In this document: positions 1 through 10,965 of the stretch, piece by piece
Position numbering within the stretch: the first letter of the stretch is position 1
How the letters are laid out: every line of letters starts with the position of its first letter
NCBI GenBank assembly: GCA_030762175.1
Contig: CM060831.1
Location: 84,026,001 to 84,090,000 of the forward strand
DNA: 64,000 bases
Reading direction: 5' to 3'
Source: Metallyticus violacea
Taxonomy: Eukaryota > Arthropoda > Insecta > Mantodea > Metallyticidae
Translations under genes and position numbers: made by a program
The notes under the pieces: generated by a model
Database searches by the model: none
What the model was told of the DNA's origin: nothing
The model's input: the letters and a program-made list of their open reading frames with translations, nothing else

Positions 1-970
1 TGTCGTAATTTTTGAAACGTCATAAATGCCGTAAAATAGGAATTTCGGGAAACGAAGACCAGATCTGAGATCCTGAGAATCAAATGTATGTTGGTTGTGA
101 ATTTCATTGAAATCGGAGATGTTGAAAATTTTCGACATATTCTGGAGGCCGAAATTGACGGTTTTTGCCACCTAAAGGCACGAATATCTCCCTCCCTTGG
201 ACACTTTTTTCAACATTTTGGGTACCAGGAGTCAAATTTTATGACTCTATCCCTTTGGCAGTTATGAGGGCTGATAGGTTTCGAAACTCAGTCGGCTGAA
301 AATCGACTTTCTTATTTCGCAACGTATTCAAGCACTTGGGGTGTCATTAGAAAGCTGAAGTCATTTCAAATTCAGATCTGGTCTTAGATTTCGAATATTC
401 GCAAAATTGCGGCTGTTATGAATAAAAACGTGTTAACAGTAGGCTCCAGCATAGGACCAGTTCCATATTACAAAATGGAAGGTAGTAATAGAATTAGGAA
501 CTTGTTTTTGGCGAAACACTTAACAAGGTGACCCGATCTTGTGGCAAACGAAATTCGGGGATCCTAATCCCCGAAATGGGGGCTTGCCAAATTAAAGTCG
601 GCCAAACGCGATGCTTAACATATTAGCAACGTAATAATTATGATGTCAAAGATTGTGCAGGTCCGGAACTGCATATGCAAAACTCTCACATTAAGCATTC
701 TCGCGAACAGTACTACAAGCATTTGGATGTCACACTTTTCTATGTTCTAATAACGAATTGCCCTTATATTGCCCAGAAAGCCCTAGAGCGTAAGTTGCAC
801 GACTGATGAAAGAGGGTAACGCAAGCATAAATCATCAAAGTCGCCCGAAAACGTTGGTAGCTCTTGCAAACATAAAGCATTAACCTTACCTGCAATGTTG
901 GTAGTGTTTGTTTACGATGGGAATGAAGCCATGTGATTTTCTTGTAACTTCTTTATATGGGCAAACACTG
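1..970. other. Unassigned AT-rich stretch at the left edge
   Basis: No convincing coding exon on either strand. The block GACCAGATCTGAG near 55-70 recurs in inverted form near 378-395 (CAGATCTGGTC), so a decayed inverted-repeat element may lie here, truncated by the window edge. The wording around 95-125 (an ATTTCATTGAAATCGG-type phrase) resembles degenerate satellite-like repeats seen in insects, but this is only an impression. Confidence 0.3.
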
Positions 971-1431
971 AGACCAAAGCAGCACTTCGTAATACATCCA
1001 CGGTGAAAAGACACATCACTCAGCTGGTTTTCGCTTTACAAAACGCCACTCTTCACTGTATTATGATTATGGAAAACATCCTTTTAGCAGTAAACAAACA
1101 CTAGAACTGAACGCCAAGACGTACCGCTAGGTTGGGTAGTCAATTGCAGCTATCAAGTAGTATTTTGAGTCGCAAAGTGATCCAAATTCCCGCATCTGCG
1201 CTCCAGGTGCTGCGATCTATAATTTCTCTGATAAACTCGTCGATTTCAGCAATTCGCAACGCAACCTAGCGGTACGTCTTGGTCTACAGCTATAGTGTTT
1301 ATTGCAAAATGGCTGTATCTAGAGGTTTTCCATATCAAAACAGTGAAAAGGTAGCCTTTTGTTGCGTAAAACCAGGTTGAGCTATGTCGCTACTTTCACC
1401 GTGGATATATTACGAAGTGCCGCTTTGTCTG
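971..1431. repeat. Long imperfect inverted repeat (foldback element)
   Basis: The arm at 971-1134 is repeated in reverse complement at 1263-1431 with a spacer of about 128 bp. Matching blocks run the whole arm length: CCAAGACGTACCGCTAGGTTG at the inner edge, ATGGAAAAC in the middle, and CACTTCGTAATAYATCCACGGTGAAA at the outer edge, with small indels between. A transcript would fold into a hairpin of about 165 bp. No transposase is present. It may be a foldback-type non-autonomous element or an inverted duplication of a short sequence; the right arm is open for short stretches but has in-frame stops. Confidence 0.75.
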
Positions 1432-1580
1432 AAATAGTCGGTGATTCAAATCAATTAAAATTCACATTATCAGAGACGTTTCTTATTACTAGAGTCGGAA
1501 ATTTTATATCCAACCAGGATAAACCGCAACATACTATTGAAAATTTCCCTAAATGGTAAACAAAAAGCGTAGACATGCAT

Positions 1581-1849
1581 TTTTTAATGGTGTTTAACGC
1601 CCTTTTTACTACTTAGGCACTACAGGCGGTGGACACTGATGATGTATGAAATTATATATTGGGAAAGGATTTTTTAAGGAAGGAAACTTACCAGGCCTAA
1701 GTTTAGGCTACCTCCCCGGCATTTGCCAATCAGGAGGACTGAGGAAAACCTGAAAAAAAAAGAAAAACGGGGAGGACGGCCCTGGGGGAATCGAAACCCA
1801 GAACTTCCGCTCACGAATCTGCGCGTTAACGACCTCGGCCACCAGTGGC
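1581..1849 (-). repeat. SINE-1 copy 1 (tRNA-derived), full length
   Basis: Head GCCACTGGTGGCCGAGGTCG (A box) and a diverged B box, then the family body (CAGGTTTTCCTCAGT, GGCAAATGCC, AGGCCTGG, AAAATCCTTTCCCAAT) and the tail (GTTAAACACCATTAAAAA), all read on the minus strand. This is one of about ten copies in the window; all share the same order of blocks over roughly 275 bp. Confidence 0.9.
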
Positions 1850-2687
1850 AGTGCAATTTTTTTTTTGCCCAACTATCGGAGAAGTGTATTGATTTCTGCT
1901 TAATTATTTTATGAGTTCTCTAAAAAGGGTCCGAAAGTTTAAGCTCTATACGTGGCGCCATCTCGTAAACTACTTGGCCTAGAATCGCGGGGAAAAAAGG
2001 AAACTTCATTGACATTGTTGCCTCTTCTGGTTTTATTTTTTCTAAGTCAATAGGCATTGTTCCATTGAAAAAAGCATAACTTTGTGCTAGCAATACACTT
2101 TGCAATTATTGGTGGAATCGTGTTATGGGCTACCTTGACAATCCTTGTTTGAACTTTAATTTGGTGAAAATGAAAATACTTTCATTTCAGAAACATTCGC
2201 AGGGTGGTTTTATAAAATGCAGTATTGTGCCCTTATAAAATGCGAGCTTGAATGTGCCACTTTCATTATTTAATAGTAGAGTTTCAACTTTCCACACGAA
2301 ATACAGAAGTTCTAATCGAATTTAGCAAGGTGGCCAAATTCAGTAATAAAGTTCTCCGAACACATTAAAATCGTAAATGGTAATTGCAAATATCTAGACA
2401 GAGGTTTTCTGACTGCGTTCCGCAGGGGTGGGGTCTAATAACATACTGTTAACAATATACTTTATTCTTGAGCTTGCAGACCCATAGAAAACGAAAGATA
2501 TGTGTGTTTTATTGAGGTAAAGAAAATTAAAATTAAAGATCAATGTTTGTTCCAGATAGAGATTTTAAGCATATAAGCCGAAAACCTGGACCACACGGAA
2601 CGGTCACATGTTCCACCAGTCTTCCTGGCAGCGAAATATGCAAGTCAGTCACATATTTCTAGAATTATCAAAAAAGACCATGAAATA
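1850..2687. other. No recognised gene
   Basis: AT-rich sequence. The short open frames here show no family motif. Nothing convincing was seen. Confidence 0.4.
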
Positions 2688-2897
2688 TTTATGCCTTTCG
2701 TAAGAAACCTTTATGAAAAATCATTCTTTGCATTAATTTATCTAAATAAAAAGTGCAGAAACCGTTTGGAAAATTTAGAAAAAGAACTTTGGTTACAAAT
2801 ATGTCGTATTACACCCCATGTAATGCCTTTGAAAAACAGCATAATATCTCTGGTTCCGGAACAGACATTAACGGCATCATACCTATACTGTTAGTTG
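2688..2897 (+). pseudogene. hAT-like transposase C-terminal remnant 1
   Basis: The 67-codon open frame contains YEKSFFALIYLNKKCRNRLE followed by LQICRITPHV. This pattern is like the C-terminal dimerisation region of ZBED/GTF2IRD2-type hAT transposases (CExxFSxxxxIKxxxRxRLxxxxLxxxLRI). A sister remnant of the same family lies at 8860-9010. Only the last part of the protein survives, so it is a dead fragment. A hAT-like terminal sequence (AAAGTTTGAGAATCGTTG) occurs near 4160 and could be its 3' end, with other material inserted between. Confidence 0.5.
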
Positions 2898-3149
2898 TTA
2901 TTAATTTTAATGTCTTGTGCGTTTTATAAACTTTTGAATGTAATATCATTGATATGATTATTACTATTGTGTAAAGATGCATTACAATAAATAAATATGC
3001 AATAGGATAGAATATAGGGGAAAAACAATTAAGTCAACTTTTGGGAAATGTGAGATTTTAGTACCAATATGTAATATTACATTCCAACACATTCGTACAG
3101 GAAAAACCCACATGGAGTCCACAAAAATCAGCATAGAAAATTAGTGCCC

Positions 3150-3815
3150 AGGAGAAAAACAATGAGAGTGCTCTGGAAAATATCTACAATGAGACCATAG
3201 CAAGAAAGGTAAATGATGAAGTTACATCAATGTTGTTTGATTTTTGTTTCCAGCATATGAACCCATCAGTTCGAAATTTGCAGATTTTTTATAATTCGTA
3301 CCCAGGCCAAAATAAAAATTATACCATTATTCGCCTCATTCATGCCATGGTTCATTAATACAACATATTTGAATTTTACCCATCAGAGACCACAGTTACA
3401 TGCAATGTGACAACGATATGGGTTTAATAAATAAAAAAACCCAAGTTGAAACACTCAGCGATTGGAATGAACACATCAGAAGATGCGGCGTGAAACCATC
3501 TCCCTTCAACATCATTGAGTGTTCCCGGGATATTTTTAAATCGGGGTCTTTAATAAAGACAGAAAGACATGTCCAATGAAGATGAGAGAAATGTAAGAAA
3601 TTGTAGCTGAAAAAACCTCTTCTAGAACTATAACCAGTCGAACATCCTGGGAGTCCCAAGTTATTGTTGACAAAATGTGCCGTACACAGACTGATGAACA
3701 GCCTATTCAAGTTTAATTTCACTTTCCAAGGCAAAATATGATGACCTACAATGCCTGAAGAGATTCTGTTACGAAAATTCTCAGCTCTATTTTTCAAAGT
3801 CACTTGCAATAGACA
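3150..3815 (+). pseudogene. Broken gene with YPGQNKN motif (putative transposon-derived nuclease-like family)
   Basis: Read on the plus strand with at least one frameshift and several stops, this segment encodes NPSVRNLQIFYNSYPGQNKN, then a frameshifted HSYMQCDNDMGLINKK, then WNEHIRRCGVKPSPFNIIEC, and near the end KYDDLQCLKRFCYENSQLYF. I recall a widespread, poorly characterised insect multicopy family with the pattern D-(S/N)C-x-GQNKN and HSxxxCD, resembling an RNase-H-fold nuclease; the family name is not certain. The first Asp of that pattern is lost here (NSYPGQNKN). With stops and frameshifts it cannot make a full protein. It could be a retrocopy or a transposon relic. Confidence 0.5.
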
Positions 3816-5252
3816 ATGAATATTTTGATTGGATGATTATTTTTAATAGTGTTTCATTAATGTTAATATTTTCCTCAGCAAATATCTATGTATAATTTGT
3901 TACATTACATAATATAGTTAGTTGTGTTTGACTTTTTTTATCTACAAGTATTTGTACATTGACTTTTTATTGTTAATTAACATAAAACATGACACTAATT
4001 TCAAAAAAGGGTCTGTGAGAAAACAAAACTGCCTTAAGAATTATTCTAGAAGGAAACAATATATATATTGTGCTTTTTTTAAAATATGTAAACCAGGGAT
4101 GAATAAATTAAGAGAAACAGTTAAATCCTATAGTTTTGCTACAACTTCAGAGCAAGTTAAGGAAAGTTTGAGAATCGTTGATATGGAAGTGGTGAGGAGA
4201 TATACATATACTTTACGACTTAGCAGAGCTGTATACATTGCACATCACTGTTAAATAAACTAAAAGCAAGCAAATTAGATGCAGCATTTATGGAGCGCGA
4301 TTTCTCAGCAGTAAATACAAACATGGAGTGTGAACGGTATCAACCTTTGCTCCCGTGACACAAATAGTTTGAATAGGCCAAAGTTATCTGACAGATAACG
4401 AGATGTTGCCCTTCCTTCCTGCAATGAAAATCGCTTCAGATAAAAGCTGTTCATACATAACAACGCCAATTTAGAATTTTGTATTATGTTTTCATTCTAA
4501 AAGTCATATTAGAAAGTAAGTACAGTAATATTATATGAGTAACTTTATAATTAACTGGATTTTCTTTCTTTCCGTTTTTATGTGAATCTTTTAGTGTTGA
4601 TGATAGGATCAAATTATTGTTAGATAAAGGGTGTTCTTTTATATTCCGCACATTTTTAAGCGCGAGTAATTTGACCTTGATATTGTTGTTAGATATAACA
4701 ACAATCAGAATTCCTGAGATATAAACGGAATAAAAATGACAACAAAGTAGGAACAAAATACAAAAATATGTTATGCTACAGATGTTTTGTTTACTTTTCC
4801 AACTGTCTGACATTGAGAACATGTATATTTAACATTTTTAATTGAATTACTTACAGGTGATCAAGAAGTTATCTTTCGCAACGAATTTTATAAGAAATAA
4901 TACGAAAGTACGGGAAATTTTAATATTGGTTTCACGCAATCATATTTTATTTATTAAAACATATATTTTATATTTTTACAATGACTATTTCACTCATGTG
5001 GCGTCATCTTCAAATTCCACCAATGAAACGAAACAAAATTTTGAATTTTGACCAATCACAACCGGATTACGCGGTGAAATTGTCCAGAAATAAATTACAT
5101 CACACGACGTGCATCTGTCCTGTGGTCAGTGTAGCCAACTCGATACCTTCACTATATAATTCCTACACGCGCATCACTGACCACGTTTGCTAGAGACGGT
5201 AGTGAGCTATTTATAGCAATAAAAGCATGGACAGTCAACAATCAAACGCAAA
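3816..5252. other. Unassigned AT-rich stretch with possible promoter at its right end
   Basis: No family motif was seen in the open frames between 3922 and 5051. The last 250 bases are less AT-rich and contain CTATTTATAGCAATAAA near 5206-5222, a TATA-like block about 35 bp upstream of the candidate start at 5253. Confidence 0.3.
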
Positions 5253-5351
5253 ATGGAGGGTTCTTCAAAGCCTTTTGGTGACGCGACAAATGTGCAAATT
5301 GATCTTATCATTGGGAATTCCAAACCACAGAATACAAAGAAAAATAGTAAA
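5253..5351 (+). CDS. Candidate first coding exon, unknown protein
   Basis: ATG at 5253 opens 33 codons (MEGSSKPFGDATNVQIDLII, then GNSKPQNTKKNSK) that end exactly at a strong donor, A|GTATGT, at 5351/5352, in phase 0. A TATA-like block sits shortly upstream. The codon mix is unlike the surrounding AT-rich DNA. An overlapping frame starting at 5227 is open for longer, but it runs through the donor into intron-like sequence. No family was recognised and no following exon was found downstream. It could be chance; support is the start, donor and promoter-like context only. Confidence 0.35.
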
Positions 5352-5888
5352 GTATGTTACCTTTTTTGTTTTGTTTTTCTCAGTTGGTATTAGAAAATGG
5401 AGCAGTAGCGGTTGTAATAATCGATTTTTGTCCATTTCAGTCTCACGGTTTCTATATAGAATGGATAATATAAGTATAACAAGTGTTAATATTATATGCG
5501 CGAATTTCACATAACAATAAGTGATATATATATACATATATGTATATCACTTTTATTGTTATTCTATTCATGAAATAGTCCGAAACCCGTATTTTGCTCT
5601 TCTCTATTGGCATTACTGACAATCGACAATCTTCTAACGCAAGATTGTTTGAAAAGGTTAATTACAAATATACAATTATTACAATTTTGTAAGCCAAATT
5701 TAGAGGAATTATATTTAAATTCTTATTTTATTCGTGAAATAGTCCTAATAAATATAACCCTTACGCTCGTGAATTAATCCGTAATCTCGGAACCTTTCGT
5801 GATATTAATTGTGATAATAGCTGTGAATGCTTCTTTAGCTTTTGTTAAGATTTTAGTAGTATACATTTCATTTATATAACTGTTTAGT

Positions 5889-5921
<33 letters not shown>

Positions 5922-6895
5922 TGATAAAAAAAGATAAAACGTATTTTGGTGCATTAATTATATTTCTGAAGAAAGATCGTTATGTTTTACATCATAGCGT
6001 CTTAGCACATGCTTTCTTAAACCAACAATAAATTAATAATAATAAAATAAAAATCACAGAACATTCGGAGTTTGTTTTCTAATTTTAATTTACTCACGAT
6101 CAACGATAAATATGGAATTATCCTAAACTCCAAGCAATATAATAACTAAAGAATAAACAGTAGGAAAAAATCCAGTAAAAACGGCGACTTACAAAGTAAA
6201 TGCATTCATAAATAGCATTATGCTTAAGTAAAATAAATCATTAATATTATACACATAGGTAAACATAAACATCAGTTTAACGCTTGGAGTTGCAGTTCCC
6301 CTCTCTGACATCATACAAAATAGTTTATCTCGTTTGGTTAAGTAGTAGTCTAAATTCTGTGCATGTACATATTTTAAGGTGCTACCAGGTGCTACTGTTG
6401 CTTTCTACGTATAACACACTGGACTTCGACCCGAAGTAGAAATTCGAGTTTATTGCCACCGTCAGTTGTTAAGTGCTCACCAATAAGGTGGTGTCCAGAC
6501 ACAATACATACGCGCGTCAAGTAGTGCCTGAACAGTAGCATAACTAAAGAGTTTGGAGTGGAACTTTCCTCTTGTCACTTTTTATAGCTTTATATGGAGC
6601 TATGACTCACACAACGCACCTCTGTTCTCCAAAGTACAAGCTGTAAAAATGTACTTACGTAACGCTGGCCTTTTTCTACCAGCTTAGAACCGGAAACCAG
6701 TCGTTTCCAATGTATTATAAACTGCTTTTATCAATCGTTTCAAACAACACGTCGATTGTTAATGCATTATAGATGAAAATATATAACAATATAAAAAAAA
6801 CTATGACATTTTGAAATTAAAATAACGGTTGGTATTTTGCATTTAGATAACTGTAATCTGCGAATTCCTTTGGGTCCGCAAGCTCTTCTCATACC
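5352..6895. other. Intron or intergenic DNA with small repeats
   Basis: Contains an AT-rich near-palindrome at about 5510-5565 (AATAAGTGATAT... ATATCACTTTTATT) and an (AAT)n microsatellite at 5890-5921. The block ATTCRTGAAATAGTCC occurs twice, near 5566 and 5730. No coding sequence was recognised. Confidence 0.5.
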
Positions 6896-7175
6896 GCCAC
6901 GGGTGGCCGAGGTCGTTTAGGCGCGGACTCGCGAAGGGGGGTCTGGGGTTCGATTCCCACCAGGACCATCCTCCTTAATTGAGTTTTTTTCCAGGTTTTC
7001 CTCAGTCCTCATAAATGGCAAATGCTGGGGAGGTACCCTAAATTTAGGCCTGGAACGCTTCCTACCTTTAAAAAAATTCTTTCCCAATTTATCATTTCAT
7101 CACATGTATCATCAGTATCCACCGCATGTGGTGCCTCAGTAGTAAAAACGGGCGTAAAACACCATTTAAAAAAAA
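6896..7175 (+). repeat. SINE-1 copy 2, full length
   Basis: Starts GCCACGGGTGGCCGAGGTCG (A box), B box GGGGTTCGATTCC at about 6944, then TCCAGGTTTTCCTCAGTCC, AAATGCTGGGGAGGTACCC, the CCCAATTTATCATTTCATC body and a CGTAAAACACCATTTAAAAA tail. This is the cleanest plus-strand copy for defining the consensus order. The short repeat CTCAT beside each end is too weak to call a target duplication. Confidence 0.92.
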
Positions 7176-8859
7176 CTGCTCTCATGGAGTTCATGAAGCA
7201 TTAAAGTACAGTTAACAACATTTATTCTTGAATAAAACGGTACAAAACAAAATATGATAAAACTTTAGGATGTGTATTTGTTGGAGAAAATTAGAATCAA
7301 TTTGTTGTTCCGGAGGGGTTTTCAGACAGGGAAACCGAAAACGTGGACTAGACAGACCACACAAATGCAACGGCGTTGGATTGCATTTATTGTTAGGGGC
7401 CGAGGATGGCATTTCGGTTCTTTGGCCTTGCTCAAAGGCTGGTCATTTTTGTGTATCACTCTTCCAAGTGGTGGCTCTTCGGGGAGGAAGGGGTGAGATG
7501 TGGGAGTGGCCAGAATCCACGGGCGGTGCGGTATCCCTAATAATGTTTCCAGGGCCCTATTCCGCAAAAGTATGGTATAATACATACCAGTCTATTAGTA
7601 CAGGTACTTGTAAAGTATGGTCTTGTAACTTTCTGTTCCACGAAAGAAGCGCAACACTTGTAATGTGTTAGTAAAAAGTTACAAGTGACGTCATATAAGA
7701 ACAACATGGAGGAACAGCTGTTTGCCTCACGTCGCCATACCTTGAATTAGGTTATGTCCATTCCTTAGGAAGTTTTAATGTACAGAGCAGACCATTGTCA
7801 TTCTTGCTAAACGGATGTTGTATTTTTTCAGATATAATGATAATTTAAATATTTTATGATGTATTTATCGATATTTAAGCGTAATACTCCACTTTGAGAT
7901 AACGGCCCTTACAACTACATTTAAGAACATAACATAAAAACTGGGATAATTATGTCAAAAGAGATTATTTTAAAAGAGAATGAAAAGAAATTATTTTCGT
8001 GGCACGTAGCAAGAACCTTAAAAATACATTAACTAAGATGCTGGTCTGAAATATGCATTTGAAACAGGAAACGCCAATATCAGTCATAAACCGTAATGTA
8101 TTTGCACTTAACCTAACTTTATCATTGTACACAAATATTTATTATTTCTTTATACATATTCCTATTCACCATTGTCATTATTTTCGCTAATACTCAGCAC
8201 ATTTGGGTCAACTGGCTCCCAAAAGCATTAAAAAAATAATAAACTTTGTGCTAGTATTTGAAGTTACCAATGTTCCTACACTTGCACAGAAATGTATACA
8301 AATTACCAGTGCCCGACTAATACTAATACTTCTGTGGAACAGAACTACGAAAAATCACTTGTATACTTGTAAGTATAGAGTTGTAGTAGTAGAAACCTTT
8401 GAGGAACAGGAACACTCCAATGGCGGAGTTCTTCTCTAAGGAATTTCAACTCTCAGAAGGGCCGCTTTCATACCAGACTTCGGGGCAGAAACCTTTCCTA
8501 AGTACAAGCCGCAAATGGCACCAGCTCAACCTTCCCTGGCGCATTTGATAACAGAAAACTCGCGAAAGGAAAGAACGATCTCAAGTGTTCGCCTAAGCGA
8601 CCGGGGTAAACGGCGAAAAAACTCATTGCTAAGGGATTTAACCCGGGTACTCTCAAATGCTAGTCCCAAGCACCCTAATACTTTCCGCACCAATAAAGTT
8701 AATAAAAAACATTTCTACTATAACAAACACAATTAAAATTAACCTTATCACATAAAAGATTCATAGAGCATTTTTACCGCCAGATCGGTATATACTGTCA
8801 TATATTTCTTGGCAATAGCCAGAGATGCAGACAGCCCCCAGGTTATCCTAAACTATCAA
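7176..8859. other. No recognised gene
   Basis: Open frames at 7270-7671 (both strands) and 8203-8736 show no family motif. The overlapping long frames around 7270-7600 reflect a locally higher GC content rather than an identifiable exon. Confidence 0.35.
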
Positions 8860-9571
8860 ATAAACCCTTCGTAACAACTTGTGTGAAAAACCGTTTCCTG
8901 CACTCATTTATCTTTAAAAACAAGTAAAGAAATGGTTTGGAACAATGTAGAATCAGAATTCAGAATGCAAATTTCTCCTATTGAGCCAGCTGTAAGTGAA
9001 ATGTACTGTAATACCTTCATTCGAGAATCAGTAATGTTGTGTCCATTATACTTGTTATATTGTTAAACGTATTATTAGTATTAATGTTTATGCCCGTATA
9101 CAATTTCACTGTAATCTTATTGTTAAACTTATTGTTAATATTAATGTTTATGCCTGTATACAATTTCAATGTAATATTATTGTTAAACTTATTATTAATA
9201 TTAATGTTTATGCCTTTATACAATTTCAACGTAATCTTATTGTTAATTATTAATACTAATGTTTTATGGTTTTTATAGAATTTCAATGTAATATTGTTGT
9301 TAAACTTATTATTAATGCTAGTGTTTTAACGCCTTTTATACTCAATCTAATATTACTGATACGCTTATTTCTATTAACTACAGTAAAAAGGCAAATGCTG
9401 AAATAATATTTGTTTGTTTACATCAAATTTTGCAAACCATTGATAAAAACATTAAAATATAGAGGATGGACATTTAAGCTTTTAAACTTTTGAGTTAAAT
9501 ATTAGGGGTCCGGGACTGTCAGAAATTGTTAAAAGGGTCCGCAGTGAAGGAAAGTTTGAGAACTGCTGTTT
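8860..9571 (+). mobile_element. hAT-like element 3' part (remnant 2)
   Basis: At 8880-9010 one frame reads LCEKPFPALIYL and another FRMQISPIEPAVSEM after frame slips, matching the remnant at 2688-2897 and the C-terminal dimerisation region of hAT transposases. About 500 bp later the sequence AAGGAAAGTTTGAGAACTGCTG (ending 9571) matches in reverse the typical hAT terminal repeat CAGNGGTTCTCAAACTTT. A tandem repeat (9057-9345) has expanded between them. The 5' terminus was not found. Confidence 0.5.
9057..9345. repeat. Tandem repeat, 60-bp unit, about 4.5 copies
   Basis: Consecutive units start with TTGTTAAACTTATTRTTAAT and contain TTTATGCCTGTATACAATTT. The first three are exactly 60 bp apart; the fourth has lost about half its length; the fifth is partial. 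The long overlapping frames on both strands here are by-products of the periodicity. Confidence 0.9.
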
Positions 9572-9800
9572 TAGGCTATATAAACATCTGTGAACTCAGG
9601 TAAACACTTGATTTATTTTTGGCGGTGTTTCGGTGGTATTCCGTTTTGCAAATTATGACAATGATTTTACTACAAAAATACTCATTATAAAAAGAACATT
9701 CCGTAGGATGATACGTGATGTTTGGTTAATCCTCTTCATATCATACATACCTAATGGTGCTGATAAAAGTCAAGAATTAAACGTACACTGCTGTACCCAC

Positions 9801-9932
9801 CTCAACTTTGTCCTTCCGGCGAGCCAAGCCCACCACCTTGACCCCTTTCCTAGCGAGTTCTTCTGCTATGGCCGCTCCTATTCCAGAACTTGCTCCCGTA
9901 ACCAAGGCCACTCTCCCGCACCATCGCTCCAT
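9801..9932 (-). CDS. First coding exon of a short-chain dehydrogenase/reductase (SDR-B)
   Basis: Reading leftwards from ATG at 9932, 44 codons encode an SDR N-terminus: a first beta strand (GRVALVTGASSGIGAAIAEE) with the TGxxxGIG dinucleotide-binding loop, then a second strand (VKVVGLARRKDKVE) with two Arg residues at its end, typical of NADP(H)-preferring members. The exon ends at CTCAACTTTG on the plus strand, i.e. GTTGAG|GTGGGT, a phase-0 donor. The style matches the insect DHRS11/farnesol dehydrogenase group, cytosolic NAD(P)-dependent oxidoreductases of alcohols or ketones. ATG is chosen because it gives the usual five residues before GRVALVTG. The remaining exons must lie to the left; none was recognised within 1-9800, so they may be outside the window. 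The 5' flank continues right of 9932. Confidence 0.85.
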
Positions 9933-10534
9933 GTTAACCTTCTCTTATCCGCGTCAGAAACGAAGTGACCGTCCGCCACTCGCCTGCCATGCACACAACT
10001 CCTCAACGCGCTGCAAACAAGTGAAGATGTGCTTACACTATCTATTTTAGTGCCTATGTACCCAGGCTTGCACCTTAATTGCGGAGAAAATAACACCGGT
10101 TCATAAATACATGGCTTAATACCGTTCTTATAGTGCAGTCTTGTATGTTTTGAAGGGAAATTTATTGTCTTTTATTTTTACTGTGTCTTTTACCTCTTCC
10201 CGCTCATCATATATTATTTATTGTCTGTCTGTTAGGTCACCTATCCCTCCTTGCCATCGGCCATTTACTTGCGCATTAGTGAGTATACGTGTTTGTCTAT
10301 TAGGTTCATAATGTTATATTTATTGCACAGCATCCACGCATTTTTTTCCATTCCTTATTTATTTTTAACTTTTAACACTCCAGAATGAAAATACTTGTTT
10401 CGTTGCCATAAATTGGAAGACGATTTTCTTTACTTACCCCACCCAAATAATTTCCCCGCAGTTGCCTCAACACACCCAGTTCACTGGACGCGTTTTGCGA
10501 TAAAATCTACGCTATATCTGTATAATTCATTATA
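9933..10534 (-). promoter_or_regulatory. 5' flank of SDR-B (leader and presumed promoter)
   Basis: Immediately upstream of the SDR-B start, 9933-10100 is richer in CpG than its surroundings and has no in-frame upstream ATG close to the start. This is where a 5' leader and core promoter should be. No TATA box in a convincing position was identified. A mariner cluster begins at 10535. Confidence 0.3.
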
Positions 10535-10963
10535 CAAGAGTCACCCAGAAAGTAATGCCTCCCTTATTTTATTATGTACAAAACAACCATTAAATTAACA
10601 GCATGTGGTCATAACTTTCATTGTTCATTTCTCACTTTTCAATCTAATCTTCGTCTTTTTTCAATGGGTTGTATTCACCTTTTAACAAGGGAATGTTAAA
10701 GATCACTTCATTTGTTGGACAAGTTGTTACCAGGCGATCATTCGATTCGCTGCACATATTGTGTGGAGTCACTGCTTTACATCAGCCAATGGAATTTGCC
10801 CTTCAGTTTCCGCACAAAGACGAACCGAGAGTCTGACAATGCTCATTTCCATTGTTGCATATTTACAAACATTCTTCAGCCTTTCATGAATGCGAATAAG
10901 CGTTTCACCTTCCGCACTTAGGTATTCTGTCACAGCTTGCTGCCGTATTGCCACCTGTTCACT
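10535..10963 (-). mobile_element. Mariner-like fragment (family M3), HTH end and TIR only
   Basis: The left end starts after a TA with CAAGAGTCACCCAGAAAGTAATG, a mariner-type terminal repeat. On the minus strand, from 10963, the frame AIRQQAVTEYLSAEGE followed by IRIHERLKNV matches the N-terminal helix-turn-helix of Tc1/mariner transposases. The catalytic centre is deleted, leaving about 430 bp. It abuts another mariner (M1-a), whose terminal repeat starts at 10966, so one probably inserted in or beside the other. Confidence 0.75.
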
Positions 10964-10965
10964 TA

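Noticed and set aside
9017..9286. Overlapping frames on both strands with repeated protein motifs
   Set aside because: Produced by the 60-bp tandem repeat; the unit length is a multiple of three, so all frames stay open.
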